The notes: generated from the sequence alone by a model not told the origin. 64,000 bases of DNA from Arcobacter venerupis (GCF_013201665.1 NZ_CP053840.1:1922001-1986000), one strand, 5' to 3'; positions 18,656 through 28,162 are shown, numbered from the stretch's first letter. Numbers and translations are program-made.

Positions 18656-19351
18656 ATGCAATTTGAGAAATTAATAAAAGGTAAATTAGTAAAAAGATAT
18701 AAAAGATTTTTAGCAGATATTATTTTAGATAATGGTGATGAAATTACAGCTCATGTTCCAAATAGTGGAGCGATGACTTCTTGTATAGAAGAAAATTGTG
18801 ATGTTTGGGTTACTTTTCATGATAACCCAAAAAGAAAACTAAAATATACTTTGGAACTCACAAAAATGAGTGAAAATCTAATCTGCACAAATACAGGAGT
18901 TGCGAATAAAATAGCAATTGAAGCTATCCAAAATGGCGTGATAAAAGAACTTCAAGATTATGAAAGTTTAAAACCAGAACAAAAATATGGACAAAATAGC
19001 AGAATTGATATTTTATTAGAAAATGAAAATGAAAAATGTTATGTAGAAGTAAAAAGTGTAAGTTTAAAAATAGACGATTATTTAGCTTTTCCAGATGCTG
19101 TAACTTCAAGGGGAACAAAACACTTAAATGAATTAGCTCAAATGGTAAAAGATGGTCATCGAGCTGTGATGTTATATGTTATTCAAAGAAGTGATAATTT
19201 ACCTTTTAGATTAGCTTGTGAAATTGATAAAAAATATTGTGAAGCCTTTAAAGAAGTGATTAAATTTGGAGTTGAAGTATTAGTTTATCACTCATACATA
19301 AATTTAGAACAAATTTATATAGAAAAAGCCACAACTATCAAATCATTTTGA
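18656..19351 (+). CDS. sfsA: SfsA, sugar fermentation stimulation protein homologue
   Basis: The 231-residue protein has the SfsA OB-like N-terminal domain (KRYKRFLADIILDNG, HVPNSGAM) and the nuclease-like C-terminal domain (NSRIDILLE, CYVEVKSVSL, FPDAVTSRGTKHLNEL). The Glu-Val-Lys triad with the upstream Asp resembles a PD-(D/E)XK core, so it may bind or cut nucleic acid. The biological role of SfsA is not settled. It is followed after 30 bases by a PlsC-like gene in the same direction. Confidence 0.92.
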   Translation: MQFEKLIKGKLVKRYKRFLADIILDNGDEITAHVPNSGAMTSCIEENCDVWVTFHDNPKRKLKYTLELTKMSENLICTNTGVANKIAIEAIQNGVIKELQDYESLKPEQKYGQNSRIDILLENENEKCYVEVKSVSLKIDDYLAFPDAVTSRGTKHLNELAQMVKDGHRAVMLYVIQRSDNLPFRLACEIDKKYCEAFKEVIKFGVEVLVYHSYINLEQIYIEKATTIKSF

Positions 19352-19381
19352 TACAATTGCAAAAATAAAAATAGGACGATT

Positions 19382-20062
19382 TTGAACTTAAAACAAATTA
19401 GCATTGCAATATATGCAACTTACTTAACAAACAAATATGGCTTTAAATTAAAAAAAGCCAAATCTTCGGAAGAAAAAAAAGCCTTAAGAATTGAATATTC
19501 TCAAGTACTTTTATCAAAATTAAATATCAGCGTTGAAGTTTTAAATAAAGAAAAACTTCCAAAAGATGGAAACTATTTACTAATATCAAATCATAGAAGT
19601 ATTATTGATCCACTTATTGTTGAACTTGCTTTAAAAGAGTCTTTGATTCATGGTTTCTGGGTATCAAAAAAAGAACTTTTTAACTCTTTTTTCTTTGGTA
19701 CTTTTACAAGAAATGCAGATGCAATTTTATTAGATAGAGAAGCTTCTAATATGAGCTCTTTTTTCAAAGAGACAAAAGAAGTAGTAAAAAAAGGCTATTC
19801 AATCTTTGTTTTTCCAGAAGGAACAAGAAATAAAACCTCTAATCCTATCAGTACTTTTAAAGAAGGTGCAAAACTAATGGCATTAAAAAATAGAATTGAT
19901 ATTTTGCCAGTTTTTATAAAAACTAATGCAAATCAAGTTTTAAAAGAAGCAATAGAAAAAAGAACAAAAAATTTAAAAATTGAGATTGAAATTGGCGATA
20001 TAATTGATTATAAAGATAAAGAACCACTTGAAGAGATTTATAAAAAACAATTTATAAAATAA
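19382..20062 (+). CDS. PlsC-like 1-acyl-glycerol-3-phosphate acyltransferase
   Basis: The 226-residue protein has the glycerolipid acyltransferase motifs: NHRSIIDP (HX4D, catalytic), the downstream DAILLDRE block and FPEGTRNKT. It should acylate lysophosphatidic acid or a related acceptor at the inner membrane. The start is TTG at 19382 behind AGGA; no ATG in this frame lies before the conserved region. It probably shares a transcript with sfsA. Confidence 0.85.
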   Translation: MNLKQISIAIYATYLTNKYGFKLKKAKSSEEKKALRIEYSQVLLSKLNISVEVLNKEKLPKDGNYLLISNHRSIIDPLIVELALKESLIHGFWVSKKELFNSFFFGTFTRNADAILLDREASNMSSFFKETKEVVKKGYSIFVFPEGTRNKTSNPISTFKEGAKLMALKNRIDILPVFIKTNANQVLKEAIEKRTKNLKIEIEIGDIIDYKDKEPLEEIYKKQFIK

Positions 20063-20161
20063 CTTATTCTTATTTTATTAAAATAAGTTTTTCTTATTTA
20101 TATAATATTAAGTTTACTTATATGATAATGATTTTACATAAAAAAATCATAGGAATTAAGA

Positions 20162-20353
20162 ATGAACATATTTGATAAAATAAGAAGTTTTTGTAGACCA
20201 TTTAGAGTTGTTATAGGTTTAATATTAATTATAATTGGATTTATAACAGGAAATGCTTGGTTTTATTTAGGAGTAATTCCACTTGTAATTGGAATTGTAG
20301 GTTTTTGTCCTGTGTGTATTATTAGTAAAAAGTGTACGCCAAAAGTAAAATAA
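20162..20353 (+). CDS. DUF2892 small membrane protein
   Basis: The 63-residue protein has two hydrophobic segments (about 16-30 and 33-47) and ends FCPVCIISKKCTPKVK. This is the layout of DUF2892 (inner-membrane, YgaP C-terminal-like) proteins, often linked with rhodanese or sulfur chemistry. It has a good AGGAATTAAG ribosome-binding region and a terminator directly after. Confidence 0.8.
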   Translation: MNIFDKIRSFCRPFRVVIGLILIIIGFITGNAWFYLGVIPLVIGIVGFCPVCIISKKCTPKVK

Positions 20354-20357
20354 TCAT

Positions 20358-20388
20358 AAATAAAAAAGGAACTTTTCCTTTTTTATTT
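20358..20388. terminator. Bidirectional terminator between convergent genes
   Basis: A 14-bp perfect stem (AAATAAAAAAGGAA / TTCCTTTTTTATTT) with a 3-base loop lies between the DUF2892 gene and the leftward carboxypeptidase gene. It can serve both. Confidence 0.8.
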
Positions 20389-21691
20389 ATTTCTTATCTG
20401 CTATAAAATTTAAAATAATCATTCCATAAAATTTACCATCTTTATAAAACTCTACTCTATATTTATTATTACTATTATCTATTGAATAATTGTCTTGAAT
20501 ATCACTTTTTTTGATTAAAATATCATCTTCACTATCAACACCATTTTTACTAAAGCCAATAATATTTACTCTAAAATCTGATTTAAGAATTTTAAAATCA
20601 TTTTTTATATCTACTATATTTGCAAATGAAGTTTCAAGCTCTTTTCCATCAATTAATATTTTTATTTTTTCTTTTGTAGTTGATAAATCAAATATTTGAG
20701 GATATAAATCACAAACTTTTATGTTTCCTATATAAATCTCATATTTATTATCACTATTTTTAACTCTTGCTAAACTATGTGTAAAATCAAATTTATTATC
20801 ATTTTTTTTCAAAGGAACAAATCTCATATTACTTTTAATATCTGTTAAATCAAAAGATATATTATTATTTATTGTAACTTTTCCAAAATCATAGATTTTG
20901 TTTTTTACTTGTTCATAATTATTTATGTCAAAATCTCTTTCAAATTTAATATCCATAATTTTCATAAACTCTTCAATAGATTTTAACTGATAGATTACTT
21001 TATATGTTAATTCCGTTATGTTTTTGCTAGTTTCTATAGCCATTGCTGGTTTATTATTTGTTACTGCAAAATATGTTAAAGATAGTTGCATTTGCTCATC
21101 TTTAAATTTTGTTTCAGTATTTTTTACCCCAAAAGAGTGATATTCTTGAAATAGACTATCGTTATTTAATATAGAAGTTACTTTATTTGCAAGTTCATCT
21201 AAATTACCAAACTTTTCAAGTCCATTTATTTTTTCTTGGTCAATGATAGTTGCTTGTCCCCAAGCATTTGGATTAAAAATAGCATTTTCATATTTATTTC
21301 TATAAAAACCATGTCCATCATGTAGATTTAATATCAAATCTACTTTTTTATCGAGAATTATTTTTTTTATTTTTGTTACAGTTTCAAAATCATTATCATT
21401 TTTATCAACAGAACTAAATTTTCGGTTCATATCACCATAAATCCCTCTGTTATCTGCCATAATACTATCAGTATTTAAATTTGGAATTATCCATAAATTC
21501 CCTGATTTAATTTTGTAATATTTTTCTAAAAATGCAGGTGCAAAATATCCACCTGGTTCATCACCATGAATTCCACCAATAATTAAAAGCGTATGACCTT
21601 TAATCTCTCCTTCTTTTTTATATAAATCAAAAGGTGTATTTGAAGCAAAAAGTTCAACAATAAAAATAAAAAAAACAATAATAGTTCTCAT
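20387..21691 (-). CDS. M99-family peptidoglycan carboxypeptidase (Csd4/Pgp1-like)
   Basis: This 434-residue protein has a Sec signal peptide (about 1-16, MRTIIVFFIFIVELFAS) and an M14-like zinc carboxypeptidase domain with GGIHGDEPGG (ligands H42 and E45), NLHDGHG (H124) and AMAIETS with the catalytic Glu. Two smaller beta-rich domains follow. It resembles Helicobacter Csd4 and Campylobacter Pgp1, periplasmic DL-carboxypeptidases that trim muramyl tripeptides to dipeptides and set helical cell shape. Csd4 uses an atypical Gln where this protein has His. Confidence 0.82.
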   Translation of the reverse strand: MRTIIVFFIFIVELFASNTPFDLYKKEGEIKGHTLLIIGGIHGDEPGGYFAPAFLEKYYKIKSGNLWIIPNLNTDSIMADNRGIYGDMNRKFSSVDKNDNDFETVTKIKKIILDKKVDLILNLHDGHGFYRNKYENAIFNPNAWGQATIIDQEKINGLEKFGNLDELANKVTSILNNDSLFQEYHSFGVKNTETKFKDEQMQLSLTYFAVTNNKPAMAIETSKNITELTYKVIYQLKSIEEFMKIMDIKFERDFDINNYEQVKNKIYDFGKVTINNNISFDLTDIKSNMRFVPLKKNDNKFDFTHSLARVKNSDNKYEIYIGNIKVCDLYPQIFDLSTTKEKIKILIDGKELETSFANIVDIKNDFKILKSDFRVNIIGFSKNGVDSEDDILIKKSDIQDNYSIDNSNNKYRVEFYKDGKFYGMIILNFIADKK

Positions 21692-21790
21692 AATTCTCCT
21701 AAAATAATTTGCGCCGAATCATAACATATAGCTATTTAGACTAGTGTTAAAAGGAGAAAGGGAAATAAAATAAGAATTATGATGTAAAAT

Positions 21791-23113
21791 TTATAATCTT
21801 TTTATAAATCCAATAACTTTATTTGCACTCTCTTTTGAACCATATAATGAACTATCAATTGTAAAATGATAATTTTTAGCATCTCTCCAATTTTTGTTTG
21901 TAAAATGTACACAATAATTAGCTCTTTCTTCATCTGATTTTTCTAAGTCATAATTAGTAACAGGTGGATTTGCACCATAATCTTTATTAATTTTTTCTAT
22001 TCTATACTCATCATTTGCATGAATAAAAATATTAATACAATTTGGGTGATCTTTTAAAATAAAATTAGCACAACGCCCTACAATTACACAAGATTTTTGT
22101 GCACAAATATCTCTTATTATTTTACTTTGGACTAAAAAAAGTGCATCTTTTGGTGGTAATTCATCATTTACATAAGCATAATTTTGTTCATACAAATCAT
22201 ATATCAGTGAATTACTAAGTTTTTGTTCATTTTCTTGAATATAATCCAAAGTATAACCTGTTTGTATTGCAGTTAAACGAACCAATTCGCTATCAATAAA
22301 TGAAATACCTAACTGCTTAGCTATGATTTTCCCTATTTCATGTCCACCACTTCCAAACTCTCTTGAAATAGTTATAACAAAAGTATTATTATATTTATCA
22401 ACTATATCTTCAGTAGAAATATCTTTTACAGTTTCTTGTAAAAGCCATTTTTCAATATTAGGCATTTTAATACTATAAAATTTAATAAGAGTTCCAATTA
22501 ATAAAGCAGCAATAATACTACCTTCTCTTATTCCTTCAATCTTAGATATAAAAGCATAAGAACTAATTAAACCTATAACTACCATCAAACTATCCATAGA
22601 AATTTTTATTTTACCAAACTCTTTTTTGAAAGTTTGAGAAATAACAATAACTAAACCTTCCAAAGGAAGATATGTTAATCTAGTTTTAATAACAAGAAAT
22701 ATTCCAAAAGCTAAAATAACACAAGCTAATAAACATAAAAAAAGTTGTTCTATATAATTGCTAGGTTGTAAATTTTTACTTAAAGTCATTGCAATATCAA
22801 TACAATAGCCAAATAATATAACAGCAGGAAGTTGTACTAATTGAAAAATATTGTACTTTTTACGCAATATTATTATTTGTATTAAAATAAATAAACTATT
22901 TAAAATAATTGTCAATTCACCTATTGTTAGAGAAAATCTCAAACTATATATGTAAGGAACACAAGAAATTGGAGATACACCAATATCTGCTTTTACAGAT
23001 AGGGAAACACCTAAAGCCATTATAAAAAGTCCTATTATAAAAACAAGAACTCTCTTTACAAAATTTATATTAATAATCTTTTCTTTTTGCAATACCAATT
23101 TATCTTCTTTCAA
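21791..23113 (-). CDS. Fusion of a YczE-like membrane domain and a cytidylate kinase-like domain
   Basis: The 440-residue protein joins two parts. Residues about 20-215 form a multi-span YczE/YitT-type membrane domain (FIMALGVSLSVKADIGVSP). Residues about 235-440 are a P-loop kinase of the cytidylate kinase-like (AAK6) group, starting ITISREFGSGGHEIGK, with later VGRCANFIL and SDEERANYC blocks. The kinase domain would face the cytoplasm. Substrate and reason for membrane anchoring are unknown. It is monocistronic. Confidence 0.82.
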   Translation of the reverse strand: MKEDKLVLQKEKIININFVKRVLVFIIGLFIMALGVSLSVKADIGVSPISCVPYIYSLRFSLTIGELTIILNSLFILIQIIILRKKYNIFQLVQLPAVILFGYCIDIAMTLSKNLQPSNYIEQLFLCLLACVILAFGIFLVIKTRLTYLPLEGLVIVISQTFKKEFGKIKISMDSLMVVIGLISSYAFISKIEGIREGSIIAALLIGTLIKFYSIKMPNIEKWLLQETVKDISTEDIVDKYNNTFVITISREFGSGGHEIGKIIAKQLGISFIDSELVRLTAIQTGYTLDYIQENEQKLSNSLIYDLYEQNYAYVNDELPPKDALFLVQSKIIRDICAQKSCVIVGRCANFILKDHPNCINIFIHANDEYRIEKINKDYGANPPVTNYDLEKSDEERANYCVHFTNKNWRDAKNYHFTIDSSLYGSKESANKVIGFIKRL

Positions 23114-23242
23114 TCTTTTAATAATAATTCAATATGACTTGTAATATAAACGAGAAGTTAAAACAAAGGCTTATTTATCAAGCTTTTTTTAAATTAAAAT
23201 GAGTTAATTAGAGGGGATTGTACTACTAATTAGCTTCAATTT

Positions 23243-23272
23243 AAAAAAGAGTAAATATAATTACTCTTTTTT
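23243..23272. terminator. Terminator after the DHA2 efflux gene
   Basis: A 12-bp perfect stem (AAAAAAGAGTAA / TTACTCTTTTTT) with a 6-base loop ends 4 bases before the stop codon complement of the leftward transporter gene at 23277. Confidence 0.8.
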
Positions 23273-23276
23273 GTTG

Positions 23277-24827
23277 TTAGTGTCCAGATATTCCTTTAGG
23301 AACTTTTATAGGCTTTGGAGCTGCCCAAATTATAAATGCTGCAAAAAGAAATACAACTGAAAGTGTTATCATCACTTGATTAGTTGCTAACATAACACTT
23401 TGTTTATCAATCATTGAATTTATGGTTTGATTAATCAAATCTGTACTCATTCCTGAGTGTTCCATTGATATTCTAATACTATTATCACTATCTGTAATGG
23501 CTACTAAATCTGCATGATTTTCAATGGTTTTATTACTCCATGCAGTTGATACAAAGGATGTTGCAAAAGCACCTGCTAAGGTTCTTACAAAATTCAATAA
23601 CCCTGCTGCTGAATCTACTTCATTTTTATCTACACTTGAAAGGGATAAACCCATTGAAGGAATAAAAAAGAAAGGTAATCCAAATCCCATAAAAAATAGA
23701 GGTAACATAACATCTATAAAAGCCATATCGGTATTTGCAATACCTCTCCAAAAAGTCATAAGACCAAGCCATAAAACACCCACAAAAACCAATTTTCTTG
23801 CATCTGTAGTGGTTGCAGCTTTTGCAACAAAAGGAGCTACCATTAAACCTGCAATTCCTGTCCAACAAGCAGCAAGCCCAGCTTGAGTTCCTGTATATCC
23901 CATCAAAGTTTGAAGCCAAAGAGGTGTTAAAACATTTGCACCAAAATATGCACCAAAAGCTAAACTTACAGTTAAAACACTTATGGTAAAACCCCTATGA
24001 CGAAAAACTTTTAAATCAACAATTGGATGTTCTTCATAAAATTCCCAAATTATAAAAGAGACAAAACAAACAAAAGAGATTATTGATAAGATTATGATTT
24101 TAGAGGAACTAAACCAATCAAGATCTTTTCCCTCATCTAATACTAATTGTAAACATACAATCCAAACAATCAATAATGTTAAGCCAGTCACATCAATTGG
24201 TTTTTTAATTAAAGGCTCAACAAAATCTTTTAGTATTTTCCAAGCAAAAAATCCACAAATAATAACAATAGGAGAATTTAAGAAAAATACCCAAGGCCAA
24301 CTATACTCATCACAAACATATCCTCCCACAATTGGTCCAAGAACTGGTGCAACAAGTGTAGTCATAGACCACATTCCAATAGCAACTCCTGCTTTTTCTT
24401 TTGGGAAAAGTCGCAAAAGTAAAGTCTGAGAAAGTGGCATTAAAGGTCCACCAGAAAAGCCTTGAAATACCCGAGCAACAACTAATAAACCCAAAGAATC
24501 TGCAAGTCCACAAACTATTGAAAACAATCCAAACATAATCATGGATACTACAAATACTTTAACTGCTCCAAACCTAGCTGCAAACCAACCTGTAAGTGGC
24601 ACAGTTATAGCTTCACCAATTGCGTAAGCTGTGATTACCCAAGTACCTTGAGATGCTGTAGCACCAAGATTTCCTGCAATATGTGGAACTGATACATTTG
24701 CAATGGTCATATTTAAAACTGCAATAAAATTTGCAGTTGTAAGCATAAGAGCTGCAACCCAAAACATTGTAGGAGATAAATTAAATGCTCCATCTACTTT
24801 AGCAGATGAAGTTTCATCTTTTTTCAT
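23277..24827 (-). CDS. DHA2-family multidrug efflux permease (EmrB-like)
   Basis: The 516-residue protein has about fourteen membrane segments and the DHA2 signature (TTANFIAVLNMTIANVSVPH; GWFAARFGAVKVF; LGPIVGGYV for motif C). It is the inner-membrane pump of a tripartite drug exporter. The membrane fusion and outer-membrane genes precede it in the same operon (15-base gap to the former). A divergent TetR-family gene probably represses the operon. A terminator hairpin follows. Confidence 0.92.
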   Translation of the reverse strand: MKKDETSSAKVDGAFNLSPTMFWVAALMLTTANFIAVLNMTIANVSVPHIAGNLGATASQGTWVITAYAIGEAITVPLTGWFAARFGAVKVFVVSMIMFGLFSIVCGLADSLGLLVVARVFQGFSGGPLMPLSQTLLLRLFPKEKAGVAIGMWSMTTLVAPVLGPIVGGYVCDEYSWPWVFFLNSPIVIICGFFAWKILKDFVEPLIKKPIDVTGLTLLIVWIVCLQLVLDEGKDLDWFSSSKIIILSIISFVCFVSFIIWEFYEEHPIVDLKVFRHRGFTISVLTVSLAFGAYFGANVLTPLWLQTLMGYTGTQAGLAACWTGIAGLMVAPFVAKAATTTDARKLVFVGVLWLGLMTFWRGIANTDMAFIDVMLPLFFMGFGLPFFFIPSMGLSLSSVDKNEVDSAAGLLNFVRTLAGAFATSFVSTAWSNKTIENHADLVAITDSDNSIRISMEHSGMSTDLINQTINSMIDKQSVMLATNQVMITLSVVFLFAAFIIWAAPKPIKVPKGISGH

Positions 24828-24841
24828 AATAAATTCTCATT

Positions 24842-25966
24842 TTATTTTTGTGTAAAAGTATCTATTTCTACATCCATTGAAAGACCTACTTTTAAAGGAT
24901 GAGTTTTTAACTCTTCAGGAAGTAGTTCAATACGAACTGGCACTCTTTGAACAACTTTTATCCAATTTCCTGTAGCATTTTGCGCAGGAATTAATGAAAA
25001 TGCAGCACCTGTTCCACCAGAAAAACCTTTTACAACTCCATGGTAAGTAACTGAATCACCATAAATATCCGCATGAACCTCAGCTTGTTGTCCAATTTTT
25101 ACATTTTTTAATTGACCCTCTTTGAAGTTTGCATTTACATAAATATTATGTGTAGGTACAATTGATAATAATGGTGTTCCCTCTTGAACTCTTTGACCTA
25201 ACTCAACTTGTCTTTTAGCAATTATTCCATCTATTGGGGCTTTTATAATTGTACGATTAAAATCTACCATTGCTTTGTCTAGTTTAGCTTGAGCCAAAAG
25301 AACTTCTGGATTTTCTTCTACACTTACATCATCAATTTTTGTAGCATTTTCATTTCTTGAACCAATTGCTGAATTGATATTTGCTTTTGATTGGTTTACT
25401 TCTGCAATTGTTGATTCCAAACTTGCTTTTGCATTTTCATAGGCATTTTTAGCCTGAGTTAATTCTTCTGCTGAAATAGCACCTGCTGAGATTAAAGCTT
25501 CTCGTCTTTTTAAATCAATTTTAGCTTTTTCAAAATCAGCTTTTACAGAACTTAGTTTTGCATTCATTTTAACTTCATCTGCTTCTCGCGCAACAATTAG
25601 TGCATTTAAACCATTATTATTAGCCACATAACCTTTTACTCTACGAATTGCTAAACTTAAATTTGCTTTTGCTTCTTCTAATGCTAAAGAAGTATCTGTT
25701 TGGTCGATTTTTACTAAAATATCGCCTTTTTTTACAACTTGCGTATCTTTTACTAAAACTTCACTAATTGTTCCACCAATAGAGGGAGTTACTTGTGCAA
25801 TTTCAACATCTGTATATGCATTATCAGTTGATACAAAATGAGAAGCATATAAATACCAATATGCACTAAAAGATGCTCCCACAATAATTATTAATGCAAA
25901 GAAAATAAAAAGTACTTTTTTTCGTTTACTTTTGTTTGTTTCATTTGCTTTATTATTTTTTTCCAT
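24842..25966 (-). CDS. HlyD/EmrA-type membrane fusion protein
   Basis: About 374 residues from the preferred start. It has an N-terminal membrane anchor (KKVLFIFFALIIIVGASFSAY), a split biotinyl-lipoyl domain (TDVEIAQVTPSIGGTISEV ... GDILVKID; later IKAPIDGIIAKRQVE), a long periplasmic coiled-coil hairpin and a beta-barrel end. It links the EmrB-like pump to the outer-membrane channel. The open frame extends to 26035, but ATG 25966 sits 7 bases after AGGA and is preferred; the preceding ATG at 25969 is also possible. It overlaps the upstream gene by 14 bases. Confidence 0.9.
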   Translation of the reverse strand: MEKNNKANETNKSKRKKVLFIFFALIIIVGASFSAYWYLYASHFVSTDNAYTDVEIAQVTPSIGGTISEVLVKDTQVVKKGDILVKIDQTDTSLALEEAKANLSLAIRRVKGYVANNNGLNALIVAREADEVKMNAKLSSVKADFEKAKIDLKRREALISAGAISAEELTQAKNAYENAKASLESTIAEVNQSKANINSAIGSRNENATKIDDVSVEENPEVLLAQAKLDKAMVDFNRTIIKAPIDGIIAKRQVELGQRVQEGTPLLSIVPTHNIYVNANFKEGQLKNVKIGQQAEVHADIYGDSVTYHGVVKGFSGGTGAAFSLIPAQNATGNWIKVVQRVPVRIELLPEELKTHPLKVGLSMDVEIDTFTQK

Positions 25967-27446
25967 CATTATTTCCTTTTTCAATAATAGGTAATTTTGT
26001 GGCATATCCACCTCCAAGTGCATACTTAAGTGCAATATCTAAGCTTAATGCCCTACTTTTTTGATTTATTAAATTTCTTTTTACATCTATTAGAGTCTCT
26101 TGAGAATATAAAACATCTAAATAATTACTAAGTCCACCTTCGTACCGTTTTGTTTTAATATCATATGCCTCTTGTGAAGAATTAAGTTCTTCAAAAGATT
26201 TTAAAAGTTGTTTTGCTAGTGATTTTTGGCTAGTTCCTGCATCTGCCACTTCTTTTAAAGCTTGAGTTATTACTCCATTATAATTAGCAACAGCTTCTTC
26301 GTATTTACTTATATTTGAACGCAACTCACCTTGTAATCTTCCTGCACTAAAAATTGGTAAAGAAATAGCAGGCCCAACTGATCCTCTATATGAATCTTTT
26401 TCATTAAGTAGATTTAATCCCAAAGATTGAAGTCCAATAAATGCAGAAAGATTTACATTTGGATAAAACTCAGCTTTTTTCTCTTTTATCAGATATTCTT
26501 GTGATTCAACTTGCATACGAGCAGCAATAATATCTGGTCGTCTTCCCAATAAATCAACTGCAATTTCATTTGGCAATCCAAAATCACTTTGATTAAAGTT
26601 AATACTTGGACGAGTTATTTTAAGACCTCTATCAGGTCCAGCTCCCATTAAAGCAGCTATTTTATTTTTTTGTAAAGAAATTTGTTCATCTAAAGATAAA
26701 ATTTCACCCTCAGTTTTTGCTAATACACTTTTAGAATCTTCCACCGTAGCTTTGTTTTCAAGTCCATTTTCAAACCTAAGATTTAACAACACAAACAATT
26801 TATTTTGAACTAATAAATACTCTTTTAATTCATCCCTATCAGAAAATAATCGTGCCAATTCGGCATAATCACTTGCAATTGCAGATGAAAGTGTTAATCT
26901 TGTTTGTGCAAGTTCAGCTTTCATAGCTTCAACATCTGAAATACTTGAAGCTATTGCAGCACGATTTTTACCCCAAAAATCCAATTCCCAAGAAAAATCC
27001 AAAGTCACTTGCCCATAATCATTCCAACCTACTGGTGTAGATGAACGGGGAGTTATATAGTTATAACTATGTTTTTCTTCTGTCACTTGTGCATTTGCAC
27101 TTACTTGTGGAAGATTTGATGATTTATTAACTTGTGTAAAAGCATCTGCTTGTTTTAATCTTGCTTGTGCTGAAATAATATTTGGGGCATCAGCTAATGC
27201 TTCTTTTATCAATTCATTTAATTGTAAATCATCATATATTGTCCACCAATCTTCTTTTGGCCATAAAATACTGTTTTTATTTTCAAAAGAATTTTTTGTT
27301 TCATATTGTGATAATGTTTTTGGTTTTACTAATTCTTCATTTGATGGAAACATTGCACAGCCGCTCATAAAAAAGCTCAAAGTTGCTAAAGTTGTGGTTG
27401 TTTTTAAATACTTAGATAATAAATTAATTTTAATATTTTTATTCAT
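25953..27446 (-). CDS. Outer-membrane efflux lipoprotein (NodT/OprM family)
   Basis: The 497-residue protein starts with a lipoprotein signal ending in FMSGC (Cys30 as the lipidation site). It contains two TolC-family repeats, with typical motifs such as LDFSWELDFWGKNRAAI and LGRRPDIIAARMQVE. It forms the outer-membrane duct of the tripartite pump encoded with the next two genes. The promoter region to its right holds a perfect palindrome, probably the TetR operator. Confidence 0.9.
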   Translation of the reverse strand: MNKNIKINLLSKYLKTTTTLATLSFFMSGCAMFPSNEELVKPKTLSQYETKNSFENKNSILWPKEDWWTIYDDLQLNELIKEALADAPNIISAQARLKQADAFTQVNKSSNLPQVSANAQVTEEKHSYNYITPRSSTPVGWNDYGQVTLDFSWELDFWGKNRAAIASSISDVEAMKAELAQTRLTLSSAIASDYAELARLFSDRDELKEYLLVQNKLFVLLNLRFENGLENKATVEDSKSVLAKTEGEILSLDEQISLQKNKIAALMGAGPDRGLKITRPSINFNQSDFGLPNEIAVDLLGRRPDIIAARMQVESQEYLIKEKKAEFYPNVNLSAFIGLQSLGLNLLNEKDSYRGSVGPAISLPIFSAGRLQGELRSNISKYEEAVANYNGVITQALKEVADAGTSQKSLAKQLLKSFEELNSSQEAYDIKTKRYEGGLSNYLDVLYSQETLIDVKRNLINQKSRALSLDIALKYALGGGYATKLPIIEKGNNDGKK

Positions 27447-27472
27447 TTATTCCTCATTTTTCTAAACAATAC

Positions 27473-27488
27473 TGTACTGTACAGTACA
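27473..27488. promoter_or_regulatory. Perfect 16-bp palindrome, likely TetR operator
   Basis: TGTACTGTACAGTACA is its own reverse complement. It lies in the 107-base region between the divergent efflux operon (start 27446) and the TetR-family gene. Placement and symmetry fit a TetR-type operator that controls both directions. Confidence 0.75.
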
Positions 27489-27553
27489 TTTAAAGGAATA
27501 TTATCAATTTTAATGTTAATATTGCTTTAAATATTTAAATGGGACAAACTTTA

Positions 27554-28162
27554 ATGAGAATAAAAACAGAAGCAAAAAGACAAGAAATCATTCAATCAGC
27601 AGCAGAAATCTTTGAAGAATTTGGATTTGAACGAGCTTCAATGTCAAAAATTTGTTCTAAAGTTGGTGGGTCTAAAACGACTCTTTATAACTATTTTTCT
27701 TCAAAAGAAGAACTATTTTTTGAAGTTGTATCAATTTCAAATTCAGATGATTTTGACTTTGCATTTGAAGTATTAAATAGTTCAAAAAACATAGAAAATG
27801 TACATGATCAATTGTGTGAATTTGGGAAAAGGTTTCTATCTTTTTTATATTCTCCAAAACTTATCAAACTAAGAAGACTTACTATAAGCCAATCTGGAAT
27901 AACAGATTTAGGTAAAATTACCTATAACAATAGAATATTAAAAAGTCGAGATTTAGTTTCAAAATATTTAGCAAAAGCCATGGAAGCAAAAAAAATAAAG
28001 CAAACAGATACTGTTGTTGCAGCAAGACATTTATATGGACTTTTGGAATCAGAATTAATGTATCAATTTCTTTTTCAAATTGATGTAGAACATTCAAAAC
28101 AAGATATGAATGATATGGTGGATAGAGCAGTTGATGTTTTTATGTCTGCTTATGGTATTTAA
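27554..28162 (+). CDS. TetR/AcrR-family transcriptional regulator
   Basis: The protein (about 202 residues) has the TetR helix-turn-helix at its N-terminus (IIQSAAEIFEEFGFERASMS then KICSKVGGSKTTLYNYFSSK) and a helical ligand-binding domain. It should repress the divergent EmrAB-OprM-like operon until a drug or metabolite binds. The frame opens with ATG at 27539, but that has no ribosome-binding site; ATG 27554 follows GGGA at 9 bases and gives the usual MRIKTEAKRQEI start. Either is possible. Confidence 0.88.
   Translation: MRIKTEAKRQEIIQSAAEIFEEFGFERASMSKICSKVGGSKTTLYNYFSSKEELFFEVVSISNSDDFDFAFEVLNSSKNIENVHDQLCEFGKRFLSFLYSPKLIKLRRLTISQSGITDLGKITYNNRILKSRDLVSKYLAKAMEAKKIKQTDTVVAARHLYGLLESELMYQFLFQIDVEHSKQDMNDMVDRAVDVFMSAYGI

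Noticed and set aside
20115-20150. Fur-box-like GATAATGATTTT before the DUF2892 gene
   Set aside because: Only half of the Fur consensus is present, and such A/T strings are common here.
23524-24513. Several open frames on both strands within the EmrB-like gene
   Set aside because: All lie inside a 516-residue transporter with clear family motifs, and their products are low-complexity shadows.
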